NCBI GenBank assembly: GCA_963769845.1 | Contig: CAVYNL010000007.1 | Span: forward strand, 1-46,908 | Length of the DNA stretch: 46,908 bases | DNA from: JBGQMW01 sp963769845 | GTDB taxonomy: Archaea > Thermoproteota > Bathyarchaeia > Bathyarchaeales > Bathycorpusculaceae | Direction of reading: 5' to 3' | Part shown: one piece after another, positions 1 to 7,624 of the stretch | Layout of the letters: every line of letters starts with the position of its first letter | Position numbering within the stretch: the stretch's first letter is position 1 | Program-made: the position numbers and the translations under genes | The notes under the pieces: generated by a model | Told to the model about the DNA's origin: nothing | Seen by the model: only the letters and a program-made list of their open reading frames with translations | Databases searched by the model: none

Positions 1-1
1 T

Positions 2-232
2 TCAACCAAGCTTCTCGGTCACGCACAATGCTTTCTCAGCAGCCGAGGCACTAAACAACAGGTCGTCAAGCGTTGCGATAAACGTCATGAGCTTACTCTG
101 ACACTTCACACGCGTCATGACCTTTCTCCCCGTGTAAACCGTTCTCACACTCAAACCCGCGGGCGCCCTAACATTGTCAGCCGACACAGCATCAGCGACT
201 GCCTTTGCCCAGCGTGCACTGTCATACTCCAA
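2..232 (-). CDS. pcc1: KEOPS complex subunit Pcc1
   Basis: A small protein of the Pcc1 family, the dimerisation subunit of KEOPS, which makes the t6A37 modification of ANN-decoding tRNAs. The visible family signature is A-V-S-A-D-N followed by a strand-rich stretch and a helical C-terminus (FSASAAEKAL). Kae1 and Bud32 lie about 3.5 kb away on the same strand, which supports the call. The TTG used as start here leaves out a well-fitting first beta strand (LEAEVVLEYD) that remains open upstream to about position 250. No ATG, GTG or TTG lies there, only a CTG after a GGGGCGAG stretch, so the true start is uncertain (possibly CTG at 250, or a nearby sequence error). The gene begins just after the recJ stop, which suggests co-transcription. 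Confidence 0.8.
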   Translation of the reverse strand: MEYDSARWAKAVADAVSADNVRAPAGLSVRTVYTGRKVMTRVKCQSKLMTFIATLDDLLFSASAAEKALCVTEKLG

Positions 233-239
233 AACGACT

Positions 240-1013
240 TCAGCTTCCAGTCTTCTCGCCCCTCAACTGCTTCCCAACCAGCTCATCGACAGTCCTTAAG
301 AAATCAGACAAACTTCCAAGCGAGACCTGGGCCCCCGCGGCCACGTTATGCCCCCCACCCTTACCCTGAAACTTCGCCGAGGCCGCCTGCATAATATCAC
401 CCAGATTAACCCCCCGACACACGACAGCATCCGTCGTCCGAGCACTGATTTTTGCCACGTCCTCACCCTCAACATTCGCATATGCTATCAAAGGCTTCTC
501 AGGATTAGGCAAACTCGAAGACAGAATAGACGAAACAGCACCCACAATCTTGTCATTAATGAAATTCTCACCATAAACCACGTAAATATTCTGAAACTCC
601 CTCATCCGCTCCGGCTTCTCCATCACCCAACTCAAATACTTACTAATCGTACGCCGGTACTCCTCCAAAATCTTGTTCGCCTTCTCAAGCTGCACACCCC
701 TATCACCCATACACACGGCGATGCCTAAACCGCCCCGGTCCATACGACCCGTAGCGTTCAACAAGACCGAAAATTCCCTCGCATCCCTCAAAGGCGTCCA
801 AGGCTCCTCCTTACACAGAACATATACACTCCCGATCAAGCTGGAAACCTCATAATGCAAACCCCTCGAAACCAGATAATCGGCCAAAGCCGAACACAAA
901 CGCTTCCTCTCCTCATCCGACAAATCCCGCAACGCACGCCACTTATCGCCTTCCCTAGGCTTAATTCCCAACCCAGTCAAGAACGCCAAGCTCTTGTCCT
1001 CCTCACCGCTCAA
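240..1013 (-). CDS. Archaeal RecJ/GAN nuclease, C-terminal (DHHA1) part of a frameshifted gene
   Basis: C-terminal half of an archaeal RecJ-like DHH phosphoesterase (GINS-associated nuclease type), normally one protein of about 470-490 residues acting on single-stranded nucleic acid in replication and repair. The DHHA1 domain is shown by the glycine-rich motif GKGGGHNVAAGA near the end. Its first codons (SGEEDKSLAFL) continue the preceding reading frame if one C is restored around 1015-1020: the text SPFIRV-stop then becomes SPFIPGLSGEEDKS, which is the usual family junction. I therefore read this as the second half of one gene broken by a one-base deletion, not as a separate subunit. It sits between uS15 and pcc1, an arrangement seen in other archaea. 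Confidence 0.8.
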   Translation of the reverse strand: MSGEEDKSLAFLTGLGIKPREGDKWRALRDLSDEERKRLCSALADYLVSRGLHYEVSSLIGSVYVLCKEEPWTPLRDAREFSVLLNATGRMDRGGLGIAVCMGDRGVQLEKANKILEEYRRTISKYLSWVMEKPERMREFQNIYVVYGENFINDKIVGAVSSILSSSLPNPEKPLIAYANVEGEDVAKISARTTDAVVCRGVNLGDIMQAASAKFQGKGGGHNVAAGAQVSLGSLSDFLRTVDELVGKQLRGEKTGS

Positions 1014-1696
1014 ACCCGGATAAATGGACTCGTCGATGAAGCCAACGTACGATGAATCGGCCTAGTCTCTCGGCCGAAAAACACAAGGTCCTTCTCCACA
1101 CTCAGCAACCCAGCACTCACAGCATCCTCAACAATTCGAGCATTCAAACCCGAAAGCGTACGCTGGTCATACTTATCCTGCAAATCCCCCAGCGCGCCAA
1201 CAACAGCCACGGGCGCCGTGTCAACATTCTCCCGGTCCAAAGCCTTAGCCATAAAATACGCCACACCCGAACCGCTCACCTCCCTGGCACCGTCAATCCC
1301 GTGCAGATGAGGATTAACCTGCACACAACCATCCATGCTGTCGCCCACGACCTGATGATGGTCCAAAACCACCATCCTGAAACCCGAGAGCTTCTGTCCC
1401 AGCAAATCCATGTACCCGCTCCCCAGGTCAGCAAAAACCACCAGATCAGGCTTGTCAGCAACTATCTTGCCAACAATCCTGTCCTCAACCCACTGAGTTA
1501 TCCGAACACGAAACCTAGCATCAAGCCTAAAAAGAGCCTTCCCAACCACACCCGCAGCCGCAACCCCATCGGCATCCAAATGAGAAAAAACATGAACAAA
1601 ACCATCATCCTCAACAACCTCCCGAATCAGCTTAGCCGCACGCTCAGCAGACCCCAAAAAGCCCGCAACATCCTTCTCAGCCGAACCCTGAGCCAT
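1010..1696 (-). CDS. Archaeal RecJ/GAN nuclease, N-terminal (DHH) part of a frameshifted gene
   Basis: N-terminal catalytic half of the archaeal RecJ-like nuclease. Metal-binding motifs of the DHH superfamily are visible in order: a HLDADG motif near residue 40, VVFADLGSG near 85, and LDHH (the name-giving DHH motif) near 110, followed by VNPHLHG and the GSGV stretch. The protein ends early, at SPFIRV, because of an apparent one-base deletion; the remainder is encoded in another frame at 240-1013. ATG at 1696 is chosen over an in-frame GTG three codons earlier. Together the halves give about 485 residues, the normal family length. The gene probably belongs to the minus-strand run uS15-recJ-pcc1. 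Confidence 0.85.
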   Translation of the reverse strand: MAQGSAEKDVAGFLGSAERAAKLIREVVEDDGFVHVFSHLDADGVAAAGVVGKALFRLDARFRVRITQWVEDRIVGKIVADKPDLVVFADLGSGYMDLLGQKLSGFRMVVLDHHQVVGDSMDGCVQVNPHLHGIDGAREVSGSGVAYFMAKALDRENVDTAPVAVVGALGDLQDKYDQRTLSGLNARIVEDAVSAGLLSVEKDLVFFGRETRPIHRTLASSTSPFIRV

Positions 1697-1785
1697 AGCA
1701 ATCACACTAGCCTAACGGGCCAGAATATTTAAGGATTTAAACCAGGCTTCCGAACACAGAAAAAGAACTGAAGACGGCCAAGAAC

Positions 1786-2226
1786 CTACGTTATCGAAGC
1801 TATCCTCGCCTCGTACTTCCAGTTCGCCGGCAACACACTCTTCCGCTTATAGTACCTCGAAAGCTTGTGAATCTTCGCCTCAATCAGCTGCAAAGCCCGC
1901 TTATTGTACAAGTCCGTCTTATTCTTCTCCAAATGCAAGGCAAGACTCTCAGCCTTCCCAAGCAAACTAGCCAGATCCTCAGGCAAAGCAGGCGCAAGCT
2001 CATTCTCCCTAAGCACCTTAATCACACGCTTCCCAGTAATCGGCTTCGTCAAAGGAACCGCATACTGATCCCGCAAAATCGTTCCAATACGACTCGGAGA
2101 ATTGCCCTCCTTAGCAAGCTTCACAATCAAAGCCTCCACCTCCTCAGGCTGATACTTACACCAATTCGGAGGCCTCTTACTGACAGGCCGAATCTGATGA
2201 GACTTACCCTTTTCCTGCTTGGGCAC
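1786..2226 (-). CDS. rps15: 30S ribosomal protein uS15
   Basis: Small-subunit ribosomal protein S15 of the archaeal/eukaryotic type, about 146 residues. Family features include the archaeal N-terminal extension (KSHQIRPVSKRPPNW), the middle EEVEALIVKLAKEGNSPSRIG, and the C-terminal signature LEAKIHKLSRYYKR-like segment followed by LPANWKYEA. A longer reading to 2331 is open, but the start is set at GTG 2226: a GAGGTAA stretch lies seven to eight bases upstream and the resulting N-terminus VPKQEKGKSHQ matches the family. The protein binds 16S rRNA in the platform. It precedes the recJ-like nuclease on the same strand. Confidence 0.95.
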   Translation of the reverse strand: MPKQEKGKSHQIRPVSKRPPNWCKYQPEEVEALIVKLAKEGNSPSRIGTILRDQYAVPLTKPITGKRVIKVLRENELAPALPEDLASLLGKAESLALHLEKNKTDLYNKRALQLIEAKIHKLSRYYKRKSVLPANWKYEARIASIT

Positions 2227-2306
2227 AACGATTACCTCAAACGCTGTATGACCAACGATGAACGTGTATTTAAAAGTATAGCGTGCAGAAGCACACTGAA
2301 AAAGGC

Positions 2307-2768
2307 TCATTTGACAATAAGAACCGGACAAACAGCATGATGCATTATCGCATCGCTGACGCCTCCCAACAACAACTCCCTGATGTGACTTAACCCGCGA
2401 GCCCCCATAACGATCAGCCCGAACTTGCCCTCCTGAGCAGCCCTGACAATCTCATGAACGGGGTGCCCTTCCTCAAGCACCGTGTGAACCTCAACGCCAG
2501 AGGCCTTGATATGCTTCTTGCCCTCATCCAAAATCTTCTTCCCGGCCTCACGCGCCGACTCGGCCAACTTCGAAATGTCCGATGCACTCATCACCGGAAC
2601 ACCGACCGTCGTGCTGGGCTCAGGCAAATACCCCGTCACACCCGCAACCGAATAAGCATGAATCAAAGTCAACTTGCCCCCAAACTTGGTGGCAATCTCA
2701 ACAGCAACATCCAAAGCCCTCAAAGACTGCTCAGAACCGTCCAAAGGAACCAGAATCTTCTCAAACAA
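2307..2768 (-). CDS. Universal stress protein (UspA family)
   Basis: A single-domain UspA-family protein of about 153 residues. It starts with the typical FEKILVPLDGSEQS and ends with the ATP-binding signature GARGLSHIRELLLGGVSD (G-x2-G-x9-G-V-S pattern) and VCPVLIVK. Such proteins bind ATP or AMP and are linked to stress responses; the specific role is unknown. The start is put at TTG 2768, which follows GAGGTG by six bases. The 20 residues encoded upstream are hydrophobic, include a TATA-like cttatat, and do not match the family. It lies between rdgB and uS15. Confidence 0.92.
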   Translation of the reverse strand: MFEKILVPLDGSEQSLRALDVAVEIATKFGGKLTLIHAYSVAGVTGYLPEPSTTVGVPVMSASDISKLAESAREAGKKILDEGKKHIKASGVEVHTVLEEGHPVHEIVRAAQEGKFGLIVMGARGLSHIRELLLGGVSDAIMHHAVCPVLIVK

Positions 2769-2870
2769 CCCGAACACCTCAACAAACAACTGACCCAGAA
2801 CCAGATATAAGCTTACCCAAACCCCCAACGAAGCAGAAAAGAATCAAACTTTGCGAGAAAAAAGTGATCT

Positions 2871-3476
2871 TCATTGAGCAGATGTCTTGTACCACTTAGC
2901 AAACTTCCTAAAAGCGTTCGCCCGATGCGAACTCCGATTCTTCTCCTCAATACTCATCTCCGCAAAAGTCTTCCTGCCTCCAGAGGGGATGAAGAGGGGG
3001 TCAAAACCGAAACCAGCCTCAGCACTCTTCCTCCTTTCACTCAGCGCAATCTTCCCCAGAACCGTACCGCCAAAACATACAGGCTCGTCGACTTCCTCCG
3101 AGAAATAGGCAATGACAGACTCGAACCTAGCCTTCCTGTCTCCAACATTCTTCATAAGCCCAAGCAGGCCACGATTACCTACAGTCCTGTAGACATACGA
3201 AGCATAAGGCCCAGGAAAACCCCTCAACGCATCCACAAACAATCCAGCGTCCTCAACGATAATGGGCAAGTTGCACCTGCGAAAAGCATCTATCACACTG
3301 GCCTTCGCGACCTCCTCCAAACTGTCACTCTGAATCTCCAACGACTTGACCCTAAGCATCCCGACTGCGATCTTGAACTCGCCGAGAACGCGACGGGCTT
3401 CATCGAACTTGTTGATGTTGTTCGTCGCGAAGAAGATAACACGACCCCTCAACCTGAAAACCATATCACACCCCAC
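2871..3476 (-). CDS. XTP/dITP pyrophosphatase (RdgB/HAM1 family)
   Basis: House-cleaning nucleotide pyrophosphatase that hydrolyses dITP, XTP and ITP to the monophosphates, keeping deaminated purines out of nucleic acids. Diagnostic motifs: FATNNINKFDEA near the N-terminus (FATxNxxKxxE), VEDAGLFVDAL near residue 75, GFGFDPLF near 160, and SSHRANA near the end. About 200 residues, normal for the family. GTG 3476 has AGAGG just upstream; ATG 3464 (after GGGGTG) is an alternative start. It follows bud32 by about 50 bases, and rdgB next to kae1-bud32 is a familiar archaeal arrangement. Confidence 0.93.
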   Translation of the reverse strand: MGCDMVFRLRGRVIFFATNNINKFDEARRVLGEFKIAVGMLRVKSLEIQSDSLEEVAKASVIDAFRRCNLPIIVEDAGLFVDALRGFPGPYASYVYRTVGNRGLLGLMKNVGDRKARFESVIAYFSEEVDEPVCFGGTVLGKIALSERRKSAEAGFGFDPLFIPSGGRKTFAEMSIEEKNRSSHRANAFRKFAKWYKTSAQ

Positions 3477-3526
3477 TCAACCTCTCCAGACTCATCACGC
3501 TCGTAAGGATCGCACTCAACACCGCC

Positions 3527-4195
3527 CTAATCATGTTTCTCTTTCCTCTCTGCAACATAACGTCCTCTTCTCTCAATTTCGCCAATCTTCTCGGTAACCT
3601 TCCTTGAAGACTCAGCCCCTACAGTGCTCGCGTAACCCTCAACCACGCTTCGCATGCATTCGTCAGCAAACTCAAAATGAGTGCTCTGAAGAGCTCTTTT
3701 CATAAGGTGCAAATCCACAGCTCGAGCCTCAAGCTCAACAGTCTTCTCCCCAAGCCCAAAATCCACAAAACAAACGTTGCCATCCCCGTCCAAAATCATG
3801 TTAGAGGTAGTCAAATCCCCATGAACCATCCCATGCTTGTGAAGCAGCCCTATCAAACAGCCAATCTTGAAACACAACCGCCGCCTCTCCCGCTCAGCAA
3901 CCTCCCCCAGCAACTGTTTCACCTGTCTTCCATCCACGTACTCCATGATTATGGTCGAGTCTTTTACGTCGACAAGATAGATCAGCGGCGTTGGAACCCC
4001 TGCCACTTTCGCTTCATGCATCAACTGCGGCTCATGCACCGTGCGATAGGTTCGAATCCGCAAATCCAACTGCGACGGGCGGTATTCTTTTGGCAGCCGC
4101 TTCTTCATAACGACCTTCCGGCCGTGCCACTCTGCAAGATACAGACTCGCCTCTGCACCCTTCTTGATCAGAACGGGCCGCTTCAACGCAACCAA
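3527..4195 (-). CDS. bud32: KEOPS kinase/ATPase Bud32
   Basis: Small RIO-like atypical kinase that activates Kae1 in the KEOPS complex for tRNA t6A synthesis. The sequence shows a short glycine-poor N-lobe (KKGAEASLYLAEWHGRKVVMKKR with the ATP-binding lysines), the conserved RIRTYRTVHEPQLMHEAK helix, the catalytic loop HGDLTTSN, and the metal-binding DFGLG. At about 222 residues it is the typical stand-alone archaeal size. Some archaea fuse Kae1 and Bud32; here they are separate, but the genes overlap by 13 bases, implying translational coupling. The start is TTG at 4195. Confidence 0.95.
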   Translation of the reverse strand: MVALKRPVLIKKGAEASLYLAEWHGRKVVMKKRLPKEYRPSQLDLRIRTYRTVHEPQLMHEAKVAGVPTPLIYLVDVKDSTIIMEYVDGRQVKQLLGEVAERERRRLCFKIGCLIGLLHKHGMVHGDLTTSNMILDGDGNVCFVDFGLGEKTVELEARAVDLHLMKRALQSTHFEFADECMRSVVEGYASTVGAESSRKVTEKIGEIERRGRYVAERKEKHD

Positions 4196-5205
4196 GGTAT
4201 TTCGACCTCTTCAAGCCTCCATCGAGGCCTAACAGAACTGCTCTCAAAGGGTGTGACAACGCCATGCGTCCAAGCCAGCACGCCTGTCCACGCAACCATC
4301 GCCCCGTTGTCAATCGCAAACTCGCCAGGCACAGTTTCAAACCGAGCATCATGCGCCTTGGCCATCGAACGAATCATAGCCTGCAACCGCTTGTTAGCCG
4401 CTACCCCACCGGTCAACAACACTTCCTTCTTTTCCACGTGCGCCAACGCTCGTTCAGTAACCTCTGTTACCATCGAAAACGCCGTCTCCTGAAGACTGTA
4501 ACACAAATCCTCAAGCCGACACCTCCCGCTTCTCAACAAGCCAACAGCCGCAGTCAACAGACCACTGAGAGACATGTCCATGCCCTTGACCACGTACGGC
4601 AAGGATACAATCTCCTTCCCTTCCCTAGCGAGTTTTTCGACGACAGCACCGAAAGGCAGACCCGGCTTCTGACGAAGGCCCGCTTCCCGGGCGAAAACGT
4701 CCAGACAGTTGCCGAGAGCAATGTCCAACGTCTCGCCGAAAACACGATAGCGACCAGAATCATAAGCAGCAACGATGGTGTTACCCCCGGAAACATACAA
4801 GGTCACAGGGTCCTTTGCACCGGTCTCAAGCCTTCCGATCTCGATATGAGCCACGCAATGGTTAACGCCGACCAAAGGCACATGAAGAAACGAGGCCAAA
4901 GCACGAGCCACAGTCGCCCCAGTCCGCAAGCACGGCCCGAGCCCTGGACCCTGAGAAAAAGCGACCATCGACAAACCCTTCGGCTTCACCTCGGAAACCT
5001 TGAAAACCCTTTCCAGCACGTTACCCGCTACATCAGCATGATGTCTAGCCGCTTCACGTGGATGGATACCGCCCTCCACCGGCACGAACGCATCTATCAC
5101 ATTCGCGAGTATTCTGCCGTCAAAAGAGCACAATCCAACGCTGAAATCATCTGCTGAAGACTCTATTCCCAAGCAGCACCGATCGTTCAGCTTCTTGCCC
5201 TTCAT
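4183..5205 (-). CDS. kae1: KEOPS catalytic subunit Kae1 (t6A synthase)
   Basis: Archaeal Kae1/TsaD-family threonylcarbamoyltransferase, which transfers threonylcarbamoyl to A37 of tRNAs. The ASKHA fold motifs are clear: LGIESSADDFSVG at the N-terminus, FSQGPGLGPCLRTG near residue 95, the metal-binding HCVAH (HxxxH) near 130, the nucleotide-binding VSGGNT near 150, LTGGVAANK near 265 and IDNGAMVAWTG near 305 with the conserved metal-binding Asp. At 340 residues it has full family length. It is the first gene of the minus-strand run that continues with bud32 and rdgB. A T-rich segment around 5250-5262 could hold its TATA box. Confidence 0.96.
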   Translation of the reverse strand: MKGKKLNDRCCLGIESSADDFSVGLCSFDGRILANVIDAFVPVEGGIHPREAARHHADVAGNVLERVFKVSEVKPKGLSMVAFSQGPGLGPCLRTGATVARALASFLHVPLVGVNHCVAHIEIGRLETGAKDPVTLYVSGGNTIVAAYDSGRYRVFGETLDIALGNCLDVFAREAGLRQKPGLPFGAVVEKLAREGKEIVSLPYVVKGMDMSLSGLLTAAVGLLRSGRCRLEDLCYSLQETAFSMVTEVTERALAHVEKKEVLLTGGVAANKRLQAMIRSMAKAHDARFETVPGEFAIDNGAMVAWTGVLAWTHGVVTPFESSSVRPRWRLEEVEIPWLR

Positions 5206-5268
5206 CTCAGCCCATCTTCAACATGGATTTCCCGAATCTGAAACATACACGTTTTTATTTTGAGGCTG

Positions 5269-5279
5269 CATATATTAAA
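5269..5279 (+). promoter_or_regulatory. TATA box of the TFE-beta-like/rlmE operon
   Basis: The motif catatattaaa is a good archaeal TATA box. Its centre lies about 26 bases upstream of ATG 5300, the spacing expected between TATA and transcription start, so the mRNA is probably leaderless and begins at or near that ATG. This is the main reason for preferring ATG 5300 over the upstream TTG 5285. Confidence 0.55.
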
Positions 5280-5299
5280 GTAGATTGGAACGGATAACG

Positions 5300-5677
5300 A
5301 TGCCTAAACGCAACGACATGGAGCAGAAAGCCCTTCAGTACATAATGAACACCGGCTTCGGTGGCGTTCTCCAATCTGACCTATGGAGGGAACTCGGAGC
5401 AACAAGCAGGGAAGGCTCCAGAATATCCTTGAAGCTTGAAACCAAAGGCCTGATCCGAAGAGAAAAAGAGCTCCGCGAAGGAAGATGGACTTACAGGCTT
5501 TTCCCGAAAAGGCTACCTGCAAACATTGACTCGATAGTAGACTGTCCATGTCTCATGTGCACAGAAAACCCAAGATGCGACCCGGCAAGCGCGCCGTCAC
5601 CCCAAAACTGCGAACGCCTCACAGACTGGATTCTGAGCATATCCGGAGGCGAGACAGGCGTCATGGGTGACAGCTAA
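5300..5677 (+). CDS. Winged-helix Fe-S protein, candidate transcription factor TFE-beta (RPC34/RPC39-like)
   Basis: A 125-residue protein with an N-terminal winged helix (residues 5-75; GGVLQSDLWRELGATSREGSRISLKLETKGLIRRE) and a cysteine-rich C-terminus. The C-terminal Cys pattern C-x-C-x2-C-x5-C-x10-C ends in NCERLTDWI. A winged helix followed by an Fe-S cysteine cluster is the layout of the archaeal homologue of RNA polymerase III subunit RPC34/39, also called TFE-beta, which helps TFE-alpha open promoter DNA. That family is typical of Crenarchaeota, Thaumarchaeota and relatives. The function is inferred from architecture and a resemblance I recognise, not from an alignment. The next gene, rlmE, starts two bases after the stop, so the two are co-transcribed. 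Confidence 0.6.
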   Translation: MPKRNDMEQKALQYIMNTGFGGVLQSDLWRELGATSREGSRISLKLETKGLIRREKELREGRWTYRLFPKRLPANIDSIVDCPCLMCTENPRCDPASAPSPQNCERLTDWILSISGGETGVMGDS

Positions 5678-5679
5678 CT

Positions 5680-6303
5680 GTGCCCAAAGCATGGATACAG
5701 GACAGAAAACGAGACTACTACTACAAGAAAGCCAAGCAGGAAATGTACCGTTCTCGAGCAGCCTACAAGCTTTTTCAGGCAATCAAAAAATACGGGTTCA
5801 TAAAATTCGGCGATGTTGTCATCGATCTGGGCGCAGCGCCAGGTGGCTGGATCCAGGCGGCAAGAAAAACCGTTGGGAACAAGGGCTTCGTCCTAGGCGT
5901 GGACCTGAAACCGATCGAACCGTTCACGCAACACTATGTGAGAACGATGATCTGCGACATGACGGAAGAGGATGCACTTCAGCAGATCCTGGAGCTGCTT
6001 CCCCGAAAAGCCGACTCTGTTATCTCAGACGCGTCGCCGAGCATTTCCGGCATATGGGAAGTAGACCACGCTCGTCAGATGGATTTGGCACAGAAAGCGT
6101 TGTACATAGCCTCAGAAACCCTCAGGCCGGGCGGAAACTTCTTCGTCAAAGTCTTCCAAGGAGACATGCTTGACGATTTTGTGGAGAAGGTGAAACAGCA
6201 CTTCAGGCTTGTGCGAGTCATAAAGCCGGAGGCAAGCAGAGCAAAGAGTTCAGAAATGTTCGTGCTGGCGACACGGTTCAGACCGTCCGAAACTGGACAG
6301 TAA
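5680..6303 (+). CDS. rlmE: 23S rRNA ribose 2'-O-methyltransferase (RlmE/FtsJ family)
   Basis: SAM-dependent methyltransferase of the FtsJ/RrmJ family that methylates a uridine ribose in the A loop of 23S rRNA. The N-terminal RDYYYKKAKQEMYRSRAAYKL motif includes the catalytic Lys of the K-D-K-E tetrad. The SAM site is VIDLGAAPGGWIQ near residue 45. The Asp of the tetrad is in ISDASPSISG near 115, the second Lys in FFVKVFQG near 155, and the Glu in RAKSSEMFVLA near the end. At 207 residues it has normal length. It starts with GTG two bases after the preceding stop, in an operon with the TFE-beta-like gene. Confidence 0.95.
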   Translation: MPKAWIQDRKRDYYYKKAKQEMYRSRAAYKLFQAIKKYGFIKFGDVVIDLGAAPGGWIQAARKTVGNKGFVLGVDLKPIEPFTQHYVRTMICDMTEEDALQQILELLPRKADSVISDASPSISGIWEVDHARQMDLAQKALYIASETLRPGGNFFVKVFQGDMLDDFVEKVKQHFRLVRVIKPEASRAKSSEMFVLATRFRPSETGQ

Positions 6304-6348
6304 GTATATAATCTTTCAAGGTTCTATTTGATAAGCAACGGTGGAACA

Positions 6349-7041
6349 TTGAAGATCATCGCTGCTGACTCTTCAGCCGCTGTGCTTAGCGAAAAGTTTG
6401 AGCCATTGTCTATCGTGGCGGCAGCATCAGTTCTGGTGGATCCACCGTATAGAGAGGCTGATGCTGTTCTGGCTGAGCCGATCTTTGTGGACGCGCAAAA
6501 CGGTCACGAAGTCATAGTGCACGAAGCCGAGCTTTGCAGGGACCTCATCGGAAAAGTAGGAGCAGACGTTGTGCACTTGGACATGTCGTTAGGCGCTTGT
6601 CCAGTTGAAGAGCTGTCGCCCATCCAGCTTACGAACATGAGAGTTTCCACGAGAGCCAGACAACACCTTCTGAAAGTGTTGCCGAAACTGCGGAAGATCG
6701 CGACGGAGATCATGCAGAAACACGGCGTCGAAGTCTTAGCTATAGGGAAAGAAAGCATGCCAGTGAGAGTCGCGGAGTTGACGTCTGGCGCTCACGCGAT
6801 ATTATATTCTTGCGAGAAAGCCGTGGAAGACAAAAAACAAATTCTGCTGGGGTTGCCTTCCAAATGCCAACCCAGATTTGGCAATAGGGGAGTTTATCTG
6901 TATTCGCTCATGGCAGCTGAGCATGATGTCAGGGGACATGCTGACGATGCTAAGGGCATTCTGAACAAGGTTAATATTGCTGAGTTGCTAAACCCATGTG
7001 CGAGAGGTTTCAGGGCTCTCAGGATCAACCCTAAGACCTAA
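6349..7041 (+). CDS. Conserved archaeal protein of unknown function (DUF4152-like)
   Basis: A soluble protein of about 230 residues. It begins KIIAADSSAAVLSEKFEP and contains the acidic segment VVHLDMSLGACPVEEL near residue 85, a helical stretch around 105-130, and VEVLAIGKESMPVRVAEL near 135. I think it belongs to the archaea-only family DUF4152, but this is recognition from memory. No catalytic role can be assigned from sequence. Two TTG starts are possible: 6328, and 6349 used here, which follows GGTGG and gives the more typical N-terminus. A TATA-like tatataat lies at 6304-6311. It precedes a membrane protein by 17 bases. Confidence 0.7.
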   Translation: MKIIAADSSAAVLSEKFEPLSIVAAASVLVDPPYREADAVLAEPIFVDAQNGHEVIVHEAELCRDLIGKVGADVVHLDMSLGACPVEELSPIQLTNMRVSTRARQHLLKVLPKLRKIATEIMQKHGVEVLAIGKESMPVRVAELTSGAHAILYSCEKAVEDKKQILLGLPSKCQPRFGNRGVYLYSLMAAEHDVRGHADDAKGILNKVNIAELLNPCARGFRALRINPKT

Positions 7042-7058
7042 GAAAAAGTGAGTCGAAT

Positions 7059-7595
7059 ATGGGCATGCCATTCTGGAACAACGCGTCGCCACGCAACAGG
7101 AGGCTGATAATCATAGCCATGGTGTTTATTGCCTCCGTGATTGCGACGGGATTGTCAACATTGACGCCTATGAGCCAACAGGACGCAGAGACTACGTACA
7201 ACCAGCTAAACCAGACAGTCACTTCGATGAAGGATAGCGGCTCACTGTTGCAAGACATTTTCGGGAACAATCTCATGATCACTGTCATGATGTTCATACC
7301 CTTCATCGGACCAATCTTGGGGTTCTACGCTTTCTATAACACGGGCGTCGTGATCGGCGCCACGGGCATCGTGCAGGGTTTTCATCCGCTGATCGGTTTT
7401 GCCAGTCTGTGGTTGACCCCTATCGCCTGGCTAGAATTCGCAGCCTATTCGACAGCGATCGCCGCCAGCCTGTGGCTGACTTGGAGACTAATGCACGGCG
7501 GAGGCATCCATGAGCTTGTCAACACGAGCAAGTTCCTCTCAATCTGTACGCTCATACTTCTGCTCGGCGCAATAATAGAAACTGCATTGGTGTGA
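7059..7595 (+). CDS. SpoIIM-family (stage II sporulation protein M-like) membrane protein
   Basis: Integral membrane protein of 178 residues with about five hydrophobic segments: near 15-35, 74-95, 96-118, 122-145 and 160-178. The family signature FGNNL...IPFIGPILGFYAFYNTGVVIG, followed by TPIAWLEFAAYSTAIAAS, is that of the SpoIIM/DUF95 superfamily, widespread in archaea that do not sporulate. Members are thought to act in membrane or vesicle processes but none is well defined in archaea. It starts at ATG 7059, 17 bases after the upstream gene, so the two probably share a transcript. Confidence 0.8.
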   Translation: MGMPFWNNASPRNRRLIIIAMVFIASVIATGLSTLTPMSQQDAETTYNQLNQTVTSMKDSGSLLQDIFGNNLMITVMMFIPFIGPILGFYAFYNTGVVIGATGIVQGFHPLIGFASLWLTPIAWLEFAAYSTAIAASLWLTWRLMHGGGIHELVNTSKFLSICTLILLLGAIIETALV

Positions 7596-7624
7596 GAAAC
7601 GGTAAGAGATACGACGCTTCTCGC

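Noticed and set aside
240..1705. Two-subunit DHH nuclease or programmed frameshift
   Set aside because: A one-base repair restores the conserved junction, and similar single-base breaks hit unrelated genes across the window.
4040..4070. Stretch ataggttcgaatccgc resembling a tRNA T loop
   Set aside because: It lies inside bud32, and no acceptor or other tRNA arms flank it.
4264..5157. 297-codon open frame on the plus strand opposite kae1
   Set aside because: It is a shadow of kae1; the translation has no family features and kae1 is unmistakable.
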